Source: Idiomarina tyrosinivorans (GTDB lineage: Bacteria; Pseudomonadota; Gammaproteobacteria; Enterobacterales; Alteromonadaceae). From it: a stretch of 64,000 nt of DNA. The translations under genes and the position numbers were made by a program. The notes beneath the pieces were generated by a model, which was not told where the DNA came from, did not search any database, and saw only the letters and a program-made list of their open reading frames with translations. Where the stretch lies: NCBI RefSeq assembly GCF_003987475.1, contig NZ_PIQH01000003.1:1-64000 (forward strand), in the 5' to 3' direction. The first letter of the stretch is position 1; every line of letters starts with the position of its first letter. Below are positions 45,690 to 56,112 of this stretch, piece after piece.

Positions 45690-47690
45690 TTAGACCGTAA
45701 AGCTTTTGATCGAGTCTTGTAGTTCGTCTGCCAGTTTTGCCACTTCGTTTGATGCTTCGGCTGTTTGGCGTGAACCTGAAGCGGTTTGTTCGGCAATCGA
45801 AACAATGGCTTCCAAGCGCTCGCTGATATCTTGTGCTGTGCGGCTCTGTTCTTGTGCGGCTGATGCAATATGGTTACTGCTGTCAGCGGCTTGATGCACG
45901 GAGTCGGTAATTGACTGCAATGCTTGCGCAGCTTCGTCTGATTGGCCGACACAGAGTTCTGCTTGTTCGCGGCCTTTGTTCATTACTGTTACGGCGCGTT
46001 GCGCATCTGTTTGCAAGCTTTCAATCATTTGCTGAATTTCTTCAGTAGACTCTTGCGTCCGGCTTGCCAGTGTCCGTACTTCGTCTGCGACTACTGCGAA
46101 GCCTCGACCTTGCTCACCTGCACGGGCTGCTTCGATAGCGGCGTTCAGTGCCAGCAAGTTGGTTTGGTCGGCAATGCCACGGATAACGTCGAGGATGCCA
46201 CCGATATTGCTACTGTTCTCGTACAGTTGGTTAATAACGGTTGATGCGTTCTCAATTTCTGACGCCAAGCCTTCGATAGTTTTCTTGTTTTTGCCAGAAA
46301 TTTCACGTACGCGACTGGCTTCTTCATCAGAGTGCTGAATTTCGCGCAAGGCTTCTTGGGCGCCATTGGCCATTTCTGAAGAAGTGCTATTCATCTCTTG
46401 CGTGGCGGTGGCTACCTGTTCGATCTCATTACGCTGTTGTTCAATAGCGCTGGTGGTTTCCACTGAAACGGTGGATGACTGCTCTGCGGCTGTGGCAAGC
46501 TGCGTCGCCCGGTTAGCGATACCATTAATCAATTCACGTAGGTTGGCGGTTAACTTGTTGGTGTTGTTCGCCAGCTCACCAAATTCGTCTTTGGCGTTGT
46601 AGTTAACGCGTTCGGTAAGGTTGCCATCAGCCATGATGTTGAGCATGTGGTTAACCTTCGCTAACGGTTGGCTGATGCTGCGTACGGTAATCCAAGAAAT
46701 CACGACTGCTAAGGCGATAGAAATCAGGGTGATGATGCTATTCACCCAGCTACCGGTTGAAATCGTTGAGTCGACGTTCTGCCGTGTTTCTTCGGCAATA
46801 TTGCGCACAGCATCCTGCAATTTTTCCGCTAAGCCCATCACCACATTAAGTTGGCTTTCACTATCAACAAGCAGCTTCTGAGCATCGCGACGTGCTTTGA
46901 GACGGTTTATGACTTTATCAGGATACGAACCATCACCTTCTAGTTGTGAAATGGCATCGCGGGTCATACTAGCGGCGTCAGCCACTAGTTCTGCTGCTGT
47001 TTCACCTGATTGGTTCTCAAGCTTTGCAAGCTCGGGTTTGATACCTTCAAGGGCAATATTGATTTCACTATGGATAACGTCGGCTTTATCCAGCTTATCG
47101 GCATTACGCAGGTCGTAAAGCAAAGTGACTAGCGATGATAGCGAGGATTCTAAGTTACTTGCGGCACTTTTAACGTCCTTAGATTGTGCCGCATCCATGG
47201 TATCTAGCAATTTTACCGAAGCGTCATCAATACCAAAAGAGAGGTTATCCAGTTGATCGCTAACTTGGTTGCCTAAGCTAAGGTAGGTCGATTGTTTCGC
47301 GAACAGTTGTTCGACCAATGACATGTATTGCTCTGCTTCTTGACGGACAGCTTTGATGTTGTCTGATTGGCCTTCACCGGCAATGAGGTTTTGTAGCTGG
47401 TTAAGCGATTTATTGAGAGTGGTTTTCGACTCTTCAAACAATGCTTTGTGATGGTCTAGTTCGTCTTGTGTTTTATCGTAGAACGCTTGTAATTCGATAT
47501 TAGAGAGTTCCAGAATGTCGACTTTCACACGCGACACTTCCTCAAGGGCAGGTACTGCCTTGTCATTTAAGCGTTCTGCAGAATCGCCAATACCGTTGAT
47601 GTTAAACACTGAACTTAAGCTTATCACCAGCAGTAGCAGGGTAATGATGGCGAATCCACCAATTACTCGCATTGCAACGGTTATTTTCAT
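45690..47690 (-). CDS. Methyl-accepting chemotaxis protein
   Basis: This 666-residue chemoreceptor has a first membrane helix (about 8-28), a large helical periplasmic sensor of about 285 residues with no PAS or Cache motif that I can identify, a second helix (about 315-337), a HAMP domain (about 340-392) and a signalling domain. The signalling tip contains the near-invariant [47 protein letters not shown]. There is no C-terminal CheR-tethering pentapeptide. GAGG lies 8 nt before the ATG. No other chemotaxis genes are nearby, and the ligand is unknown. Confidence 0.96.
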   Translation of the reverse strand: MKITVAMRVIGGFAIITLLLLVISLSSVFNINGIGDSAERLNDKAVPALEEVSRVKVDILELSNIELQAFYDKTQDELDHHKALFEESKTTLNKSLNQLQNLIAGEGQSDNIKAVRQEAEQYMSLVEQLFAKQSTYLSLGNQVSDQLDNLSFGIDDASVKLLDTMDAAQSKDVKSAASNLESSLSSLVTLLYDLRNADKLDKADVIHSEINIALEGIKPELAKLENQSGETAAELVADAASMTRDAISQLEGDGSYPDKVINRLKARRDAQKLLVDSESQLNVVMGLAEKLQDAVRNIAEETRQNVDSTISTGSWVNSIITLISIALAVVISWITVRSISQPLAKVNHMLNIMADGNLTERVNYNAKDEFGELANNTNKLTANLRELINGIANRATQLATAAEQSSTVSVETTSAIEQQRNEIEQVATATQEMNSTSSEMANGAQEALREIQHSDEEASRVREISGKNKKTIEGLASEIENASTVINQLYENSSNIGGILDVIRGIADQTNLLALNAAIEAARAGEQGRGFAVVADEVRTLASRTQESTEEIQQMIESLQTDAQRAVTVMNKGREQAELCVGQSDEAAQALQSITDSVHQAADSSNHIASAAQEQSRTAQDISERLEAIVSIAEQTASGSRQTAEASNEVAKLADELQDSIKSFTV

Positions 47691-47742
47691 GAAAAGTACC
47701 TCACCATTTCGCTGTTACAGCTTGTCAAAACTATCATCAAAA

Positions 47743-48552
47743 TTATGTCAAAGCGGGCTGCTGAATGACTTCACCGCTATCGGCGTTCCACAACGTCATG
47801 GACTCGCCCCACACGCAACCTGTATCTAACCCTATTATATCGTCACGCCCTGTGTGGCCCATTAAGGCCGCCCAATGACCAAAAACGATGCGTGTTTCGC
47901 TTGCTGAACGGTTATTAAACCAAGGTGCTAATCGGCTATCCGCAACCTCACCCGGTGGTCCCTTGTGGGAAAAATCTAAACGTCCATCAGCAAAGCAAAA
48001 ACGCATTCTAGTAAATGCATTGACTATAAATCGGTATCGGTCGAATCCGCTAAGACTTGAGCACCAATTGTCAGGTTTATTGCCATACATATTATGCAAC
48101 AGCTTGTTATCACTATCATTACGCAATCTGTCATGTACTTCATCGGCGTAGTTCAAAGCGTCAGTGATTGACCAACGGGGATAAAGCCCAGCATGACTCA
48201 TCAAGATGTTACGTCGGCTATCATAATGTACTAAAGGCTGTTGACGAATCCACTCATCTAAGTTCAATGCGTGGCGCTGTTCGATCAATGGCTGCAAACG
48301 GTCTGCTGGATTTGGCTCCCGTTCTCCCGCGAGAATGGCAAGTAAATTGAGGTCGTGATTGCCCAATACCCAGAGTGCCGCGTCGCCTAACTGTTGGAAG
48401 CGTTTTACCACTTCGTCAGAGTGAGGGCCTCGAGCCACCAAGTCGCCGACACAACGTAACTGGTCGAGATTTGGGTTAAAACCGACGCGAGTGAGTAGCG
48501 CGTCTAGTTCAGCAATACAGCCTTGAATATCGCCTACGTAATAAACGGCCAT
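47743..48552 (-). CDS. apaH: Diadenosine tetraphosphatase (symmetrical)
   Basis: This 269-residue metallophosphatase splits Ap4A into two ADP and can also remove Np4 caps from RNA. It shows the metal site GDIQGC, GDLVARGPHSDEVV, LGNHDLNLLAI and MSHAGLYP. The length is close to E. coli (280). The start overlaps the apaG stop by one base (TAATG). It is the last gene of the lptD-surA-pdxA-rsmA-apaG-apaH operon. Confidence 0.97.
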   Translation of the reverse strand: MAVYYVGDIQGCIAELDALLTRVGFNPNLDQLRCVGDLVARGPHSDEVVKRFQQLGDAALWVLGNHDLNLLAILAGEREPNPADRLQPLIEQRHALNLDEWIRQQPLVHYDSRRNILMSHAGLYPRWSITDALNYADEVHDRLRNDSDNKLLHNMYGNKPDNWCSSLSGFDRYRFIVNAFTRMRFCFADGRLDFSHKGPPGEVADSRLAPWFNNRSASETRIVFGHWAALMGHTGRDDIIGLDTGCVWGESMTLWNADSGEVIQQPALT

Positions 48553-48935
48553 TAGTGCAGGATATTAGGAATGGCAAGGCGGAATGATGGAATGTTAACG
48601 CGGAACGACTCGCCCTCATCAGTGACCATGCCGTAGTGTCCTTCCATTGTACCAATAGGTGTTGCGAGAACGGTGCCACTGGTGTAGCTAAACGATTCGC
48701 CTGGGGCGATTTGCGGCTGTTGCCCGACTACGCCATCACCCGCCACCCGAGTGATTTTGTTATCGGCATCGGTAATCCGCCAGTCACGATTTACTAACTG
48801 CAACGGCTTTTCCGAGTGGTTTATGATGGTGATGGTGTACGCAAACACAAACTGATTGTCATCAGGCGTCGACTGGGCGGGAAGGTACTGCGTTTCCACG
48901 GTAATCTCTACTGCTTCCTGTAACGTCATTGCCAC
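48552..48935 (-). CDS. apaG: ApaG protein
   Basis: This 127-residue protein has a fibronectin-like beta fold. It carries FAYTITIINHSEKPLQLVNRDWRITD, GDGVVGQQPQIAPGESFSYTSG and GTMEGHYGMV, all diagnostic of ApaG. The role is unclear and the family has been linked to Co/Mg resistance in Salmonella. The GTG at 48935 directly follows the rsmA stop; an in-frame ATG at 48929 is an equally good start. Confidence 0.96.
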   Translation of the reverse strand: MAMTLQEAVEITVETQYLPAQSTPDDNQFVFAYTITIINHSEKPLQLVNRDWRITDADNKITRVAGDGVVGQQPQIAPGESFSYTSGTVLATPIGTMEGHYGMVTDEGESFRVNIPSFRLAIPNILH

Positions 48936-49736
48936 TTAACTATTCTCACTTAACCAATTCGCGATAGCGCAATACTGCTCAACACTCAGCGTCTCAGGCC
49001 GAGCGCTGGGGTCTATTCCCAACGCCTCTAGTTGCTCTGCAGTCATTAGCGCACGCATGTTGTTTCTTATGGTTTTACGCCGCTGATTAAACGCTGTCAA
49101 ACAAACTTGGTGTAGACGTTTGCGGTCTTTTACCGAGTGCGGTGGTTGCTCATAAGGAATCAACCTGACGACGGCAGAGTCTACTTTCGGTGGGGGATTA
49201 AAAGCGCCGGGCGGTACCTCTAATACCGGAATCACTTCACAGGCCTGCTGCACACCCACACTTAAACGCCCATAGGCTTTACTGCCTGGCTCAGCCGCCA
49301 TACGTTCGACGACCTCTTTTTGCAGCATAAAATGCATGTCTTGAATCGCGCCTGAAAACGATAGCAAGTGAAAAATCAGCGGTGTTGAAATGTTATAAGG
49401 CAAATTGCCGAACACGCGTAGCTTTTTACCTTCACGGGTGAACTGCTGAAAATCGGTTTTTAGTGCGTCGCCGCGGTGAACCTGCAACTTGTCTTGCAAA
49501 AATGGATGTTGCTCTAGCCGTTCGGCAAGATCACGATCCAGTTCGACCACCTGCAGCAACCCACTAGCTTCGGCGACGGGTTCCGTTAAAGCCGCTAAGC
49601 CTGGACCTATTTCAACCAGGTTTTCGCCTGGCTGTGGGTTTATGGCGTGGACGATATTGGCAATGACGTTTTGGTCATGCAGAAAGTTTTGTCCGAAGCG
49701 CTTGCGGGCGCGGTGACCTAAATGTGTTTTACTCAT
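48936..49736 (-). CDS. rsmA: 16S rRNA dimethyladenosine transferase
   Basis: This 266-residue enzyme (KsgA) dimethylates A1518 and A1519 of 16S rRNA during small-subunit assembly. It shows [11 protein letters not shown], the SAM loop [14 protein letters not shown], the catalytic NLPYNIST motif, and the C-terminal [13 protein letters not shown]. The start overlaps the pdxA stop by 4 bases. The position in the operon is conserved with E. coli. Confidence 0.98.
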   Translation of the reverse strand: MSKTHLGHRARKRFGQNFLHDQNVIANIVHAINPQPGENLVEIGPGLAALTEPVAEASGLLQVVELDRDLAERLEQHPFLQDKLQVHRGDALKTDFQQFTREGKKLRVFGNLPYNISTPLIFHLLSFSGAIQDMHFMLQKEVVERMAAEPGSKAYGRLSVGVQQACEVIPVLEVPPGAFNPPPKVDSAVVRLIPYEQPPHSVKDRKRLHQVCLTAFNQRRKTIRNNMRALMTAEQLEALGIDPSARPETLSVEQYCAIANWLSENS

Positions 49737-50719
49737 GAGCGTGTTGCATTAACCATATCGATTGCAGTGGCGATGGCCAGTCTGCAACTACCATCGTTGA
49801 CCTCGGATTTACCGGCTAAGTCGAGTGCGGTGCCGTGGTCTACCGAGGTTCTAATAAAAGGTAGCCCTAGGGTGATATTTACCGCATTGCCAAAACCTTT
49901 GTATTTCAGCACAGGCAAACCTTGGTCGTGATACATCGCGACCACAACGTCTGCTTGCTCGAGGTATTTGGGTTGAAACAGCGTATCGGCAGGCAGTGGC
50001 CCAACTAGGTTCATACCTTCTAGGCGCAGTTGCTGCAGTGTTGGATTGATGACATCCAGTTCTTCGCGACCAAGATGCCCTCCCTCGCCAGCGTGGGGGT
50101 TGAGCCCACAAATGATCATTCGTGGCTGCTGAATATTCCATTTCTGACGAAAATCGTCATGGATAATGCGCAGCACCATTTCTAGCCGCTCACGGGTAAT
50201 GGCTTTAGCAACATACGCGAGAGGGATGTGAGTGGTCACTAAAGCGACCCGCAACCCTTCGGTGGCTAACAACATTACCACATCATTGCAGTTAGCTTGC
50301 TGGGCAAAGTATTCGGTGTGGCCAGAAAACGCGATTCCAGCTTGGTTGATCACCCCTTTATGAACGGGGCCGGTAACCACCGCATCGAACTCACCATTAA
50401 GATTACCCTCACTGGCGCGGTGCAAGGTTTGCACAACGTAACTGCCGTTTGCTGGGTTAAGCTCGCCCGCAACCACGGGGGCTTCTAAAGGCGTATGAAT
50501 AATGGATAAGCTGCCGGGTGGGTTAGCGGTCGACTTCGCCGCAGCGTTATAGGGCTGCAAGGTTAGCGGCAGCCCTAATTGTTTCGCGCGTTGCGTTAAC
50601 AACTCGGCATCGGCAATCACACACAGCTGCGCCTGCCAGTCCTGTTGCGCCATGCGAATGGCTAAATCCGGACCGATACCCGCAGGCTCACCTGGGGTGA
50701 AAGCAATGCGGGGTAGCAT
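49733..50719 (-). CDS. pdxA: 4-hydroxythreonine-4-phosphate dehydrogenase
   Basis: This 328-residue enzyme acts in DXP-dependent pyridoxal phosphate synthesis. It shows the N-terminal [42 protein letters not shown], and the metal/substrate end [42 protein letters not shown]. The length is typical. It lies directly after surA with no intergenic bases. Confidence 0.98.
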   Translation of the reverse strand: MLPRIAFTPGEPAGIGPDLAIRMAQQDWQAQLCVIADAELLTQRAKQLGLPLTLQPYNAAAKSTANPPGSLSIIHTPLEAPVVAGELNPANGSYVVQTLHRASEGNLNGEFDAVVTGPVHKGVINQAGIAFSGHTEYFAQQANCNDVVMLLATEGLRVALVTTHIPLAYVAKAITRERLEMVLRIIHDDFRQKWNIQQPRMIICGLNPHAGEGGHLGREELDVINPTLQQLRLEGMNLVGPLPADTLFQPKYLEQADVVVAMYHDQGLPVLKYKGFGNAVNITLGLPFIRTSVDHGTALDLAGKSEVNDGSCRLAIATAIDMVNATRS

Positions 50720-52030
50720 CTACTTCTCTACCTCTTCCACGTAGGCTTGGTCGCGAATTTCTTGCAACCACGTATTGAGTTCCTCGCGATATTTACGGCT
50801 AAATAAAATTTGGTATGCCTTATCGCGCTTGCTCTCTTGTGTGGCGTCTAGCATTCGACGATCTTCAACTTGGACAATGTGCCAGCCAAACTGAGTTTTA
50901 AAAGGTTCACTGACCGTGCCCACGTCTAACGTTTTTACTTTTTCCGCAAACTCTGGCGCATAGCGGGCAGGGCGAGACCAACCTAAATCACCACCGCGTG
51001 ATGCTGAGCCTGGATCTGCCGAGTGCTCTTTCGCTAGCTCGGCAAACGTTTTCTCACCAGAAATGATTTGTTGACGATATTTTTGCAACCGCTCTTTGGC
51101 TTTTTCGTCGGATAAAATGACTGAAGGCTTGATCAAGATATGCCGTGCCTTTACTTCCTGAACTTTCACTTGCTGTTGGCCACGAATTTTTTCAACCTGA
51201 AGAATATGGAAGCCGATGCCGCTTCGAATGGGTCCAATGATCGCGCCCTCGCTTTTGCCGTCGACAGCATCAGCGAACAAGGTAGGCATTTCATTGGTGC
51301 TCATCCATCCAAGATCTCCGCCGTCTAACGCGTTATTACCTGCCGAGCGACTAATGGCGATGGCGGCAAAGTCGCCCCCGTTATTCAATTCGCTAATAAT
51401 GTTGTTCGCTTTGTCTTCCGCTGCGTCGATAGCTTTTTGGCTTGAGCCTGACTGAGCTGGAATAAGGATCTGGCGTAAATGATATTCCACCGTATTTGCA
51501 CCCTGTTCATCAATCAAGTCGACTAAGCTATCTACCTCTTGGCTGGTCACCGACACTCGACGCTGCACGGCTGCACGTTGCACCTGACCAGTAAGGATTT
51601 CGGTCCGCACATTCTCTCGATAAGCCGCCCAACTGGTGCCATCGGAAGTGACATCTTGGCGCAGTTCAGCAACTGTCATACCCTGGTCGGCTGCAATGCG
51701 GTTAATGGTTTGGTCAAGCTGCGCATCGCTAATTTCTATGCCCATACGCTTCGCCATTTGTAACTGCAATTCTTGCAATACCAAGCGTTCAATCGCTTGT
51801 GAACGCAGGACCTTTTCGCTCGGTAACGGTTGTCCAGCCTGTTCGGAACGGCGCTTAACTTGCGCGACCAGTTGATCTATCTGGCTTTCCAGAATGACAT
51901 TCTCATCAACAATCACCGCGACGCGGTCGAGCACTTGTTGTGCTTGAGCGGGAGCTGCAGAAAAGCTGCTTGAGAGTGCAACCGCCATAAGTGAGAACGC
52001 TAAAAAAATTCGCTTCATTGTGACTACCAT
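50720..52030 (-). CDS. surA: Periplasmic chaperone SurA
   Basis: This 436-residue periplasmic chaperone and peptidyl-prolyl isomerase helps outer-membrane proteins, including LptD, to fold. A signal peptide (ending AQA) is followed by the SurA N-terminal domain (about 30-165) and two parvulin domains (about 175-275 and 287-380), each with the pattern YHLRQILIP / ARHILIKPS and GGDLGW. The start overlaps the lptD stop by one base (TAATG). An internal ATG at 52018 is an alternative that gives a cleaner signal peptide. It lies next to its main client gene, lptD. Confidence 0.97.
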   Translation of the reverse strand: MVVTMKRIFLAFSLMAVALSSSFSAAPAQAQQVLDRVAVIVDENVILESQIDQLVAQVKRRSEQAGQPLPSEKVLRSQAIERLVLQELQLQMAKRMGIEISDAQLDQTINRIAADQGMTVAELRQDVTSDGTSWAAYRENVRTEILTGQVQRAAVQRRVSVTSQEVDSLVDLIDEQGANTVEYHLRQILIPAQSGSSQKAIDAAEDKANNIISELNNGGDFAAIAISRSAGNNALDGGDLGWMSTNEMPTLFADAVDGKSEGAIIGPIRSGIGFHILQVEKIRGQQQVKVQEVKARHILIKPSVILSDEKAKERLQKYRQQIISGEKTFAELAKEHSADPGSASRGGDLGWSRPARYAPEFAEKVKTLDVGTVSEPFKTQFGWHIVQVEDRRMLDATQESKRDKAYQILFSRKYREELNTWLQEIRDQAYVEEVEK

Positions 52031-54333
52031 TAGTTACTGAGATAAAACGGGCGACGATAGCCATATATGCTCTTTTGCAGCATATCGATAAGGCTATTAC
52101 TGTCACCGGTTAAGCCGGTAATGATAAATTGCAGGCTGATGCCATTGTCAAACTCAGGTTGCCCGAATGGCTGTGCTGAGTTTTGTACAAATTCAAGGTT
52201 GCGATTGATGCGCCGATAAGCACTGAACCTCAGTGCCCAACAGCAGCTTTGATATTGTAACCCGAGAATTGCATCATTGGTGCGATCATTACTTAAGTCG
52301 TAATAAACATTTGCTGCGACTTGCCAGCGTGAGCCTAGCGACCATACCGTCTGCATGCCAACCTGTTCAATATCTGTTGTGAAAACATCACTGACGTTTC
52401 GGTGGCTAAGCTGAATCAGGTGTTGGTCGTCTTTGCGGTATTCTAACGCGGTCTGACTCTTGCGGGTGACATTAAGTTCCGTATCGTATTGAATCGCGGC
52501 ACTAAACGACCAGCGTCGTCCCACTTGAAATGCCAAGTCACCTGCCACTTCGGAGTTACTCGAAGTGATCTCTGCACTGTCGTCGAGTAACCCGGTTCGA
52601 CTATTTTCCAAGTAATAAATTTGACCAATGCTGAGCCGCATCAGCTCGTGCTCGCTGGCATCGAAGAGTTGGGTGCTTGCCCCCACAGTCACTTGGTTTG
52701 CTTCGGCAACTCGGTCTAAGCCAGAGAAGCGTCGGGCGCGGAATAAGCCATTGTAGTCATCCTGCATTAACGTGGTGTCGTAAATGCCGATATCGCTTTG
52801 GTCTCGGAACGGAACGTAAAGGTACTGAATTTGTGGCGACAGTGTTTGACGGAAGTTTTCGCCGTCACTTTCGTAGATTCGCTCAAAGTTTACTTGGCCA
52901 CGCAAACGCAGACGTGGCAGCGTGCGGCCGGTAGATTCGGCTAGTTGTTCATTAGGGCTACGCTGCTCATAACGGGTGTACAACATACTGGCTTCCGCCA
53001 GCCCTTCAAAAGCGGGATCTTCATACGCCAAAGCCAGAGACGGTTGTAGATGTAAACGTAGCGCGTGTTCGTCCCCTCGCTGTTGGTTTTGGAAGTAGGT
53101 CAGCTCACTCTCCCAACGCGCGTTCAAGCCATTCTCTAATTGGAACGGTTGATAATCCAAGGAGATTTGCGGCATGGTGCGAAACGCTGGGTTGAATTGC
53201 CCCAACAGTTCATAGTCCTCGCTTCGTAACTGCGCATGCCAATCGTGGTATTGGTAGTCGAGTTGCGCGACGCGATAGATACTGGTATCGGCGCGACCAG
53301 CGAATTCGCTGCCAAAGTCATTAATATAATCATCATCGCTAATGCCGGTTGCATTGAGGTAGCCGCTGAGTCGATCGGAAAACTTGGCTGAGTGATTAAC
53401 ATGCCATAAATAGCGGTCTGGACGAGTTTCGATGCTATTGTCCGAACCCAAAAACTCCAAATTGACTTGGCCTTGCTGGCGCTCAAATAGGTAGCGGTAT
53501 TCCCCCGCAATCATCGCACCTCGATTGGTCAGTATCGACGGCGTTAGGGTTGCGTCCATATTGGCGGCGATATTGAAGTAATAAGGCAAGGATACCTCTA
53601 AACCACTTGTCGATGACGAATCTATAGTGGGGTATAACAACCCAGTTTTACGCTTGTCGTTCACAGGGAAGGTAAAGTAGGGAATGTAAAAAACAGGGAC
53701 ATCGAATAGTTCAAATTTTGCATTCCAGGCTTCGCCGAAATCTTCATTTTCGCTCACCGCAATGCGCTCTGCACTGAGTTGCCATGCCGGATCCTCAGCA
53801 GGGCAGGTGGTAAAGGTTGAACCAAGCAAATTAACCGACTGTTGATCGATTTTCAGGGTTTCGGCGACACCGGTCGCGTTGGTTGTTGCCATTTGGTAAC
53901 GGGTTTGGCGTAACTCGACTTGGTTATTCTGCCCGTCTAACGAAAAGCCTTCGCCAGTAACGTTTACGAAGCCATCACTAAAGCGTACATTACCGCGCGC
54001 CTCAATGCGGCCGGTTGCCTGATTGATGGTCGCTTGGTCGGTAAACAACCACAGTTGTTGGTTCTGAACTTCAACGTCGCCCCAGAAGTTGGCCTTATTA
54101 CCGACTTGTTCCACGGTGGCATGATCGGCACGCACACCGATACTGCCCTGCTGCATGCCAACGATTGGCGAAGGAGGAGCATAAGCCGCAATGCGATCGG
54201 TTGCTGGGCACTGAGCTGGCGCCGCTTGCTGCGGAGCCGCGGTGCCTGCAGCGCTGCACAGCAGCGCCAAGCTAGCTAAACTCAACCGTAAAAACGACGC
54301 TGTTAAACGTGGGCTTTGGACGTTACGCTTCAT
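52030..54333 (-). CDS. lptD: LPS-assembly protein LptD
   Basis: This 767-residue outer-membrane protein inserts lipopolysaccharide into the outer leaflet with LptE. It has a signal peptide (ending GTA/A), an N-terminal OstA/LptA-like jellyroll (about 55-190; WGDVEVQNQQLWLFTDQATINQATGRIEARGNVRF) and a large C-terminal barrel. The cysteines include Cys37 (AQCPATD), Cys174 (TTCPAEDP) and a late pair in QYQSCCWALRFSAYR, matching the disulfide pattern of functional LptD. The ATG at 54333 is chosen because it opens the signal peptide (MKRNVQSP). It heads the surA-pdxA-rsmA-apaGH operon. Confidence 0.97.
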   Translation of the reverse strand: MKRNVQSPRLTASFLRLSLASLALLCSAAGTAAPQQAAPAQCPATDRIAAYAPPSPIVGMQQGSIGVRADHATVEQVGNKANFWGDVEVQNQQLWLFTDQATINQATGRIEARGNVRFSDGFVNVTGEGFSLDGQNNQVELRQTRYQMATTNATGVAETLKIDQQSVNLLGSTFTTCPAEDPAWQLSAERIAVSENEDFGEAWNAKFELFDVPVFYIPYFTFPVNDKRKTGLLYPTIDSSSTSGLEVSLPYYFNIAANMDATLTPSILTNRGAMIAGEYRYLFERQQGQVNLEFLGSDNSIETRPDRYLWHVNHSAKFSDRLSGYLNATGISDDDYINDFGSEFAGRADTSIYRVAQLDYQYHDWHAQLRSEDYELLGQFNPAFRTMPQISLDYQPFQLENGLNARWESELTYFQNQQRGDEHALRLHLQPSLALAYEDPAFEGLAEASMLYTRYEQRSPNEQLAESTGRTLPRLRLRGQVNFERIYESDGENFRQTLSPQIQYLYVPFRDQSDIGIYDTTLMQDDYNGLFRARRFSGLDRVAEANQVTVGASTQLFDASEHELMRLSIGQIYYLENSRTGLLDDSAEITSSNSEVAGDLAFQVGRRWSFSAAIQYDTELNVTRKSQTALEYRKDDQHLIQLSHRNVSDVFTTDIEQVGMQTVWSLGSRWQVAANVYYDLSNDRTNDAILGLQYQSCCWALRFSAYRRINRNLEFVQNSAQPFGQPEFDNGISLQFIITGLTGDSNSLIDMLQKSIYGYRRPFYLSN

Positions 54334-54430
54334 TACCACTCGGTTTCGCGAAAAATTGGGGCTATGATAAAGCAATTTTCATTACGCCGCCATTTGCTAA
54401 GATGGTGTTTTACGGATTTTTGGGGGGAAT

Positions 54431-55435
54431 GTGGAAGATCAACGGGAAATAGCCTTACGAGCATGGTGCGAGGCACAAACAGGAACCACCCAACCACAGT
54501 TAGAAGTGGTTTCTGGCGATGCCAGTTTTCGCCGTTATTTTCGCGCCACTGATGGTAAGCGCTCGCTGATCGCGGTCGACTGTCCGCCCGAAAAGGAAAA
54601 TATGCAGCCATTTGTTGATGTCGCAGAAGCTTATCGTGACGCTGGCGTAACCGTCCCAGAGCTGATTGCTGTTCATCCGCAAAAGGGCTTCATGTTGCAA
54701 CAAGACTTTGGCGAGACATTACTACTGAGCAAGCTTAACGCGCGCAGCATGCAGGCGTTTTACCAACAGGCGTTAGCGGCCCTTCCCAATATCATGAGGG
54801 TTACACGCACGGCTACTGGCAACCTTGAGCATTATGATGCAGCCCTTCTTACGCGAGAAATGCGCTTATTCAGTGAATGGTTATTGGCGGCACACTTACA
54901 GCAGCCACTAGAATTGCGCGAAGAACGGTTGTGGAATGAAGTGCAGCAGCGGTTATTAGACAACGCGCTCGAGCAACCGCAAGTCGGTGTTCACCGCGAT
55001 TATCACTCTCGTAACTTGATGGTTTTAGCCAACGACGAGCTGGGTATTATCGACTTTCAAGACGCGGTTATTGGGCCGATAACCTATGATGCGGTGTCGT
55101 TATTACGCGACTGCTATGTGCAATGGTCGGCGCAAGATATTGATACCTTGGCACAAAACTTCCGCGAGCTGTTACAACAGCAACAATTACTTAGCGCCGC
55201 TATTGATGTTCAAACTTGGCAACGCTGGTTCGATTTAATGGGGATGCAACGGCACTTGAAAGCGGCGGGGATATTTGCACGGTTAGCCTACCGGGATGGT
55301 AAGCAGGGCTACTTGCAAGATGTGCCACGCACTTTGGGTTACTTAATTAGCATCAGCCAACGTTATCCGGAATTCACTGAATTCAGTGATTGGCTAGCGC
55401 AGCGAGTGTTGCCTGAGGTTGAGCGGCGTCAATGA
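54431..55435 (+). CDS. amgK: N-acetylmuramate/N-acetylglucosamine kinase
   Basis: This 334-residue aminoglycoside phosphotransferase-like kinase phosphorylates MurNAc (and GlcNAc) at C1 in the cell-wall recycling route that bypasses de novo UDP-MurNAc synthesis. It has the catalytic loop HRDYHSRNLM (His188, Asp190, Asn195) and the metal-binding IIDFQDAVIGP. The assignment to AmgK rests on the 4-base overlap with murU, which encodes the next enzyme. The GTG start has a GGGGGG tract about 4 nt upstream. It is divergent from lptD. Confidence 0.94.
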   Translation: MEDQREIALRAWCEAQTGTTQPQLEVVSGDASFRRYFRATDGKRSLIAVDCPPEKENMQPFVDVAEAYRDAGVTVPELIAVHPQKGFMLQQDFGETLLLSKLNARSMQAFYQQALAALPNIMRVTRTATGNLEHYDAALLTREMRLFSEWLLAAHLQQPLELREERLWNEVQQRLLDNALEQPQVGVHRDYHSRNLMVLANDELGIIDFQDAVIGPITYDAVSLLRDCYVQWSAQDIDTLAQNFRELLQQQQLLSAAIDVQTWQRWFDLMGMQRHLKAAGIFARLAYRDGKQGYLQDVPRTLGYLISISQRYPEFTEFSDWLAQRVLPEVERRQ

Positions 55436-56103
55436 AAGCGATGATCTTAGCGGCTGGACGCGGACAACGAATGCGGCCACTGACGGATAGCTGTCCTAAA
55501 CCGATGTTAACGGTTAACGGCAAGCCACTGCTGGTTTATCATTTAGAAAAGTTGCGCGACCTCGGCGTGACTGAGGTCGTCGTCAACACCGCTCATCTAC
55601 CAGAGAAAATTCATCAAGGCTTAGGTGACGGCAGTCAGTGGCAGTTGCAGATTCATTATTCAGATGAACCCGAAGGTGGTCTAGAAACTGCAGGGGGCAT
55701 CATTAATGCGCTGCCACTGTTGGGCGATGACCCCTTTTGGCTGATCAATGGCGATGTTTGGACCGACTACCCGTTCCATCTGCTGCCCACAACGTTACAG
55801 GGTTCGGATAAGGCTCATTTAGTGATGGTGGACAACCAACCGCACCACCCAAACGGCGATTTTGCCTTGCAGGATGGGCGTTTGCGCGAGGCGGAACCGC
55901 GCTTAACATATGCCGGCATTGGCTTGTTTGATGCGCGAGCGTTTTGCGGCCAAGCCGTAGCCAAAAAGCCATTGCGGCCGTTCTTTCAACAGGCAATTGC
56001 CAATGACCAGTTAGCGGGGAGCTATTGGCACGGGCAATGGACGGATGTCGGCACACCTGAACGGCTGCAGCAATTAGCGCAGCAGTTGCAACGACAAGAT
56101 TAG
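55432..56103 (+). CDS. murU: N-acetylmuramate-1-phosphate uridylyltransferase
   Basis: This 223-residue nucleotidyltransferase turns MurNAc-1-phosphate into UDP-MurNAc. It shows the UTP-binding MILAAGRGQRMRPLTDSCPKPML (4-26), metal-binding WLINGDVW and the end GQWTDVGTPERL. It is adjacent to amgK with a 4-base overlap, the arrangement known from Pseudomonas and other gammaproteobacteria. UDP-MurNAc made here feeds Mpl (14217-15575) and MurC. Confidence 0.96.
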   Translation: MKAMILAAGRGQRMRPLTDSCPKPMLTVNGKPLLVYHLEKLRDLGVTEVVVNTAHLPEKIHQGLGDGSQWQLQIHYSDEPEGGLETAGGIINALPLLGDDPFWLINGDVWTDYPFHLLPTTLQGSDKAHLVMVDNQPHHPNGDFALQDGRLREAEPRLTYAGIGLFDARAFCGQAVAKKPLRPFFQQAIANDQLAGSYWHGQWTDVGTPERLQQLAQQLQRQD

Positions 56104-56112
56104 GAGAAGGCG

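Noticed and set aside
48001-48552. Many overlapping antisense open frames throughout the window
   Set aside because: They are frame shadows of well-supported genes, with no ribosome-binding sites and no recognisable domains.
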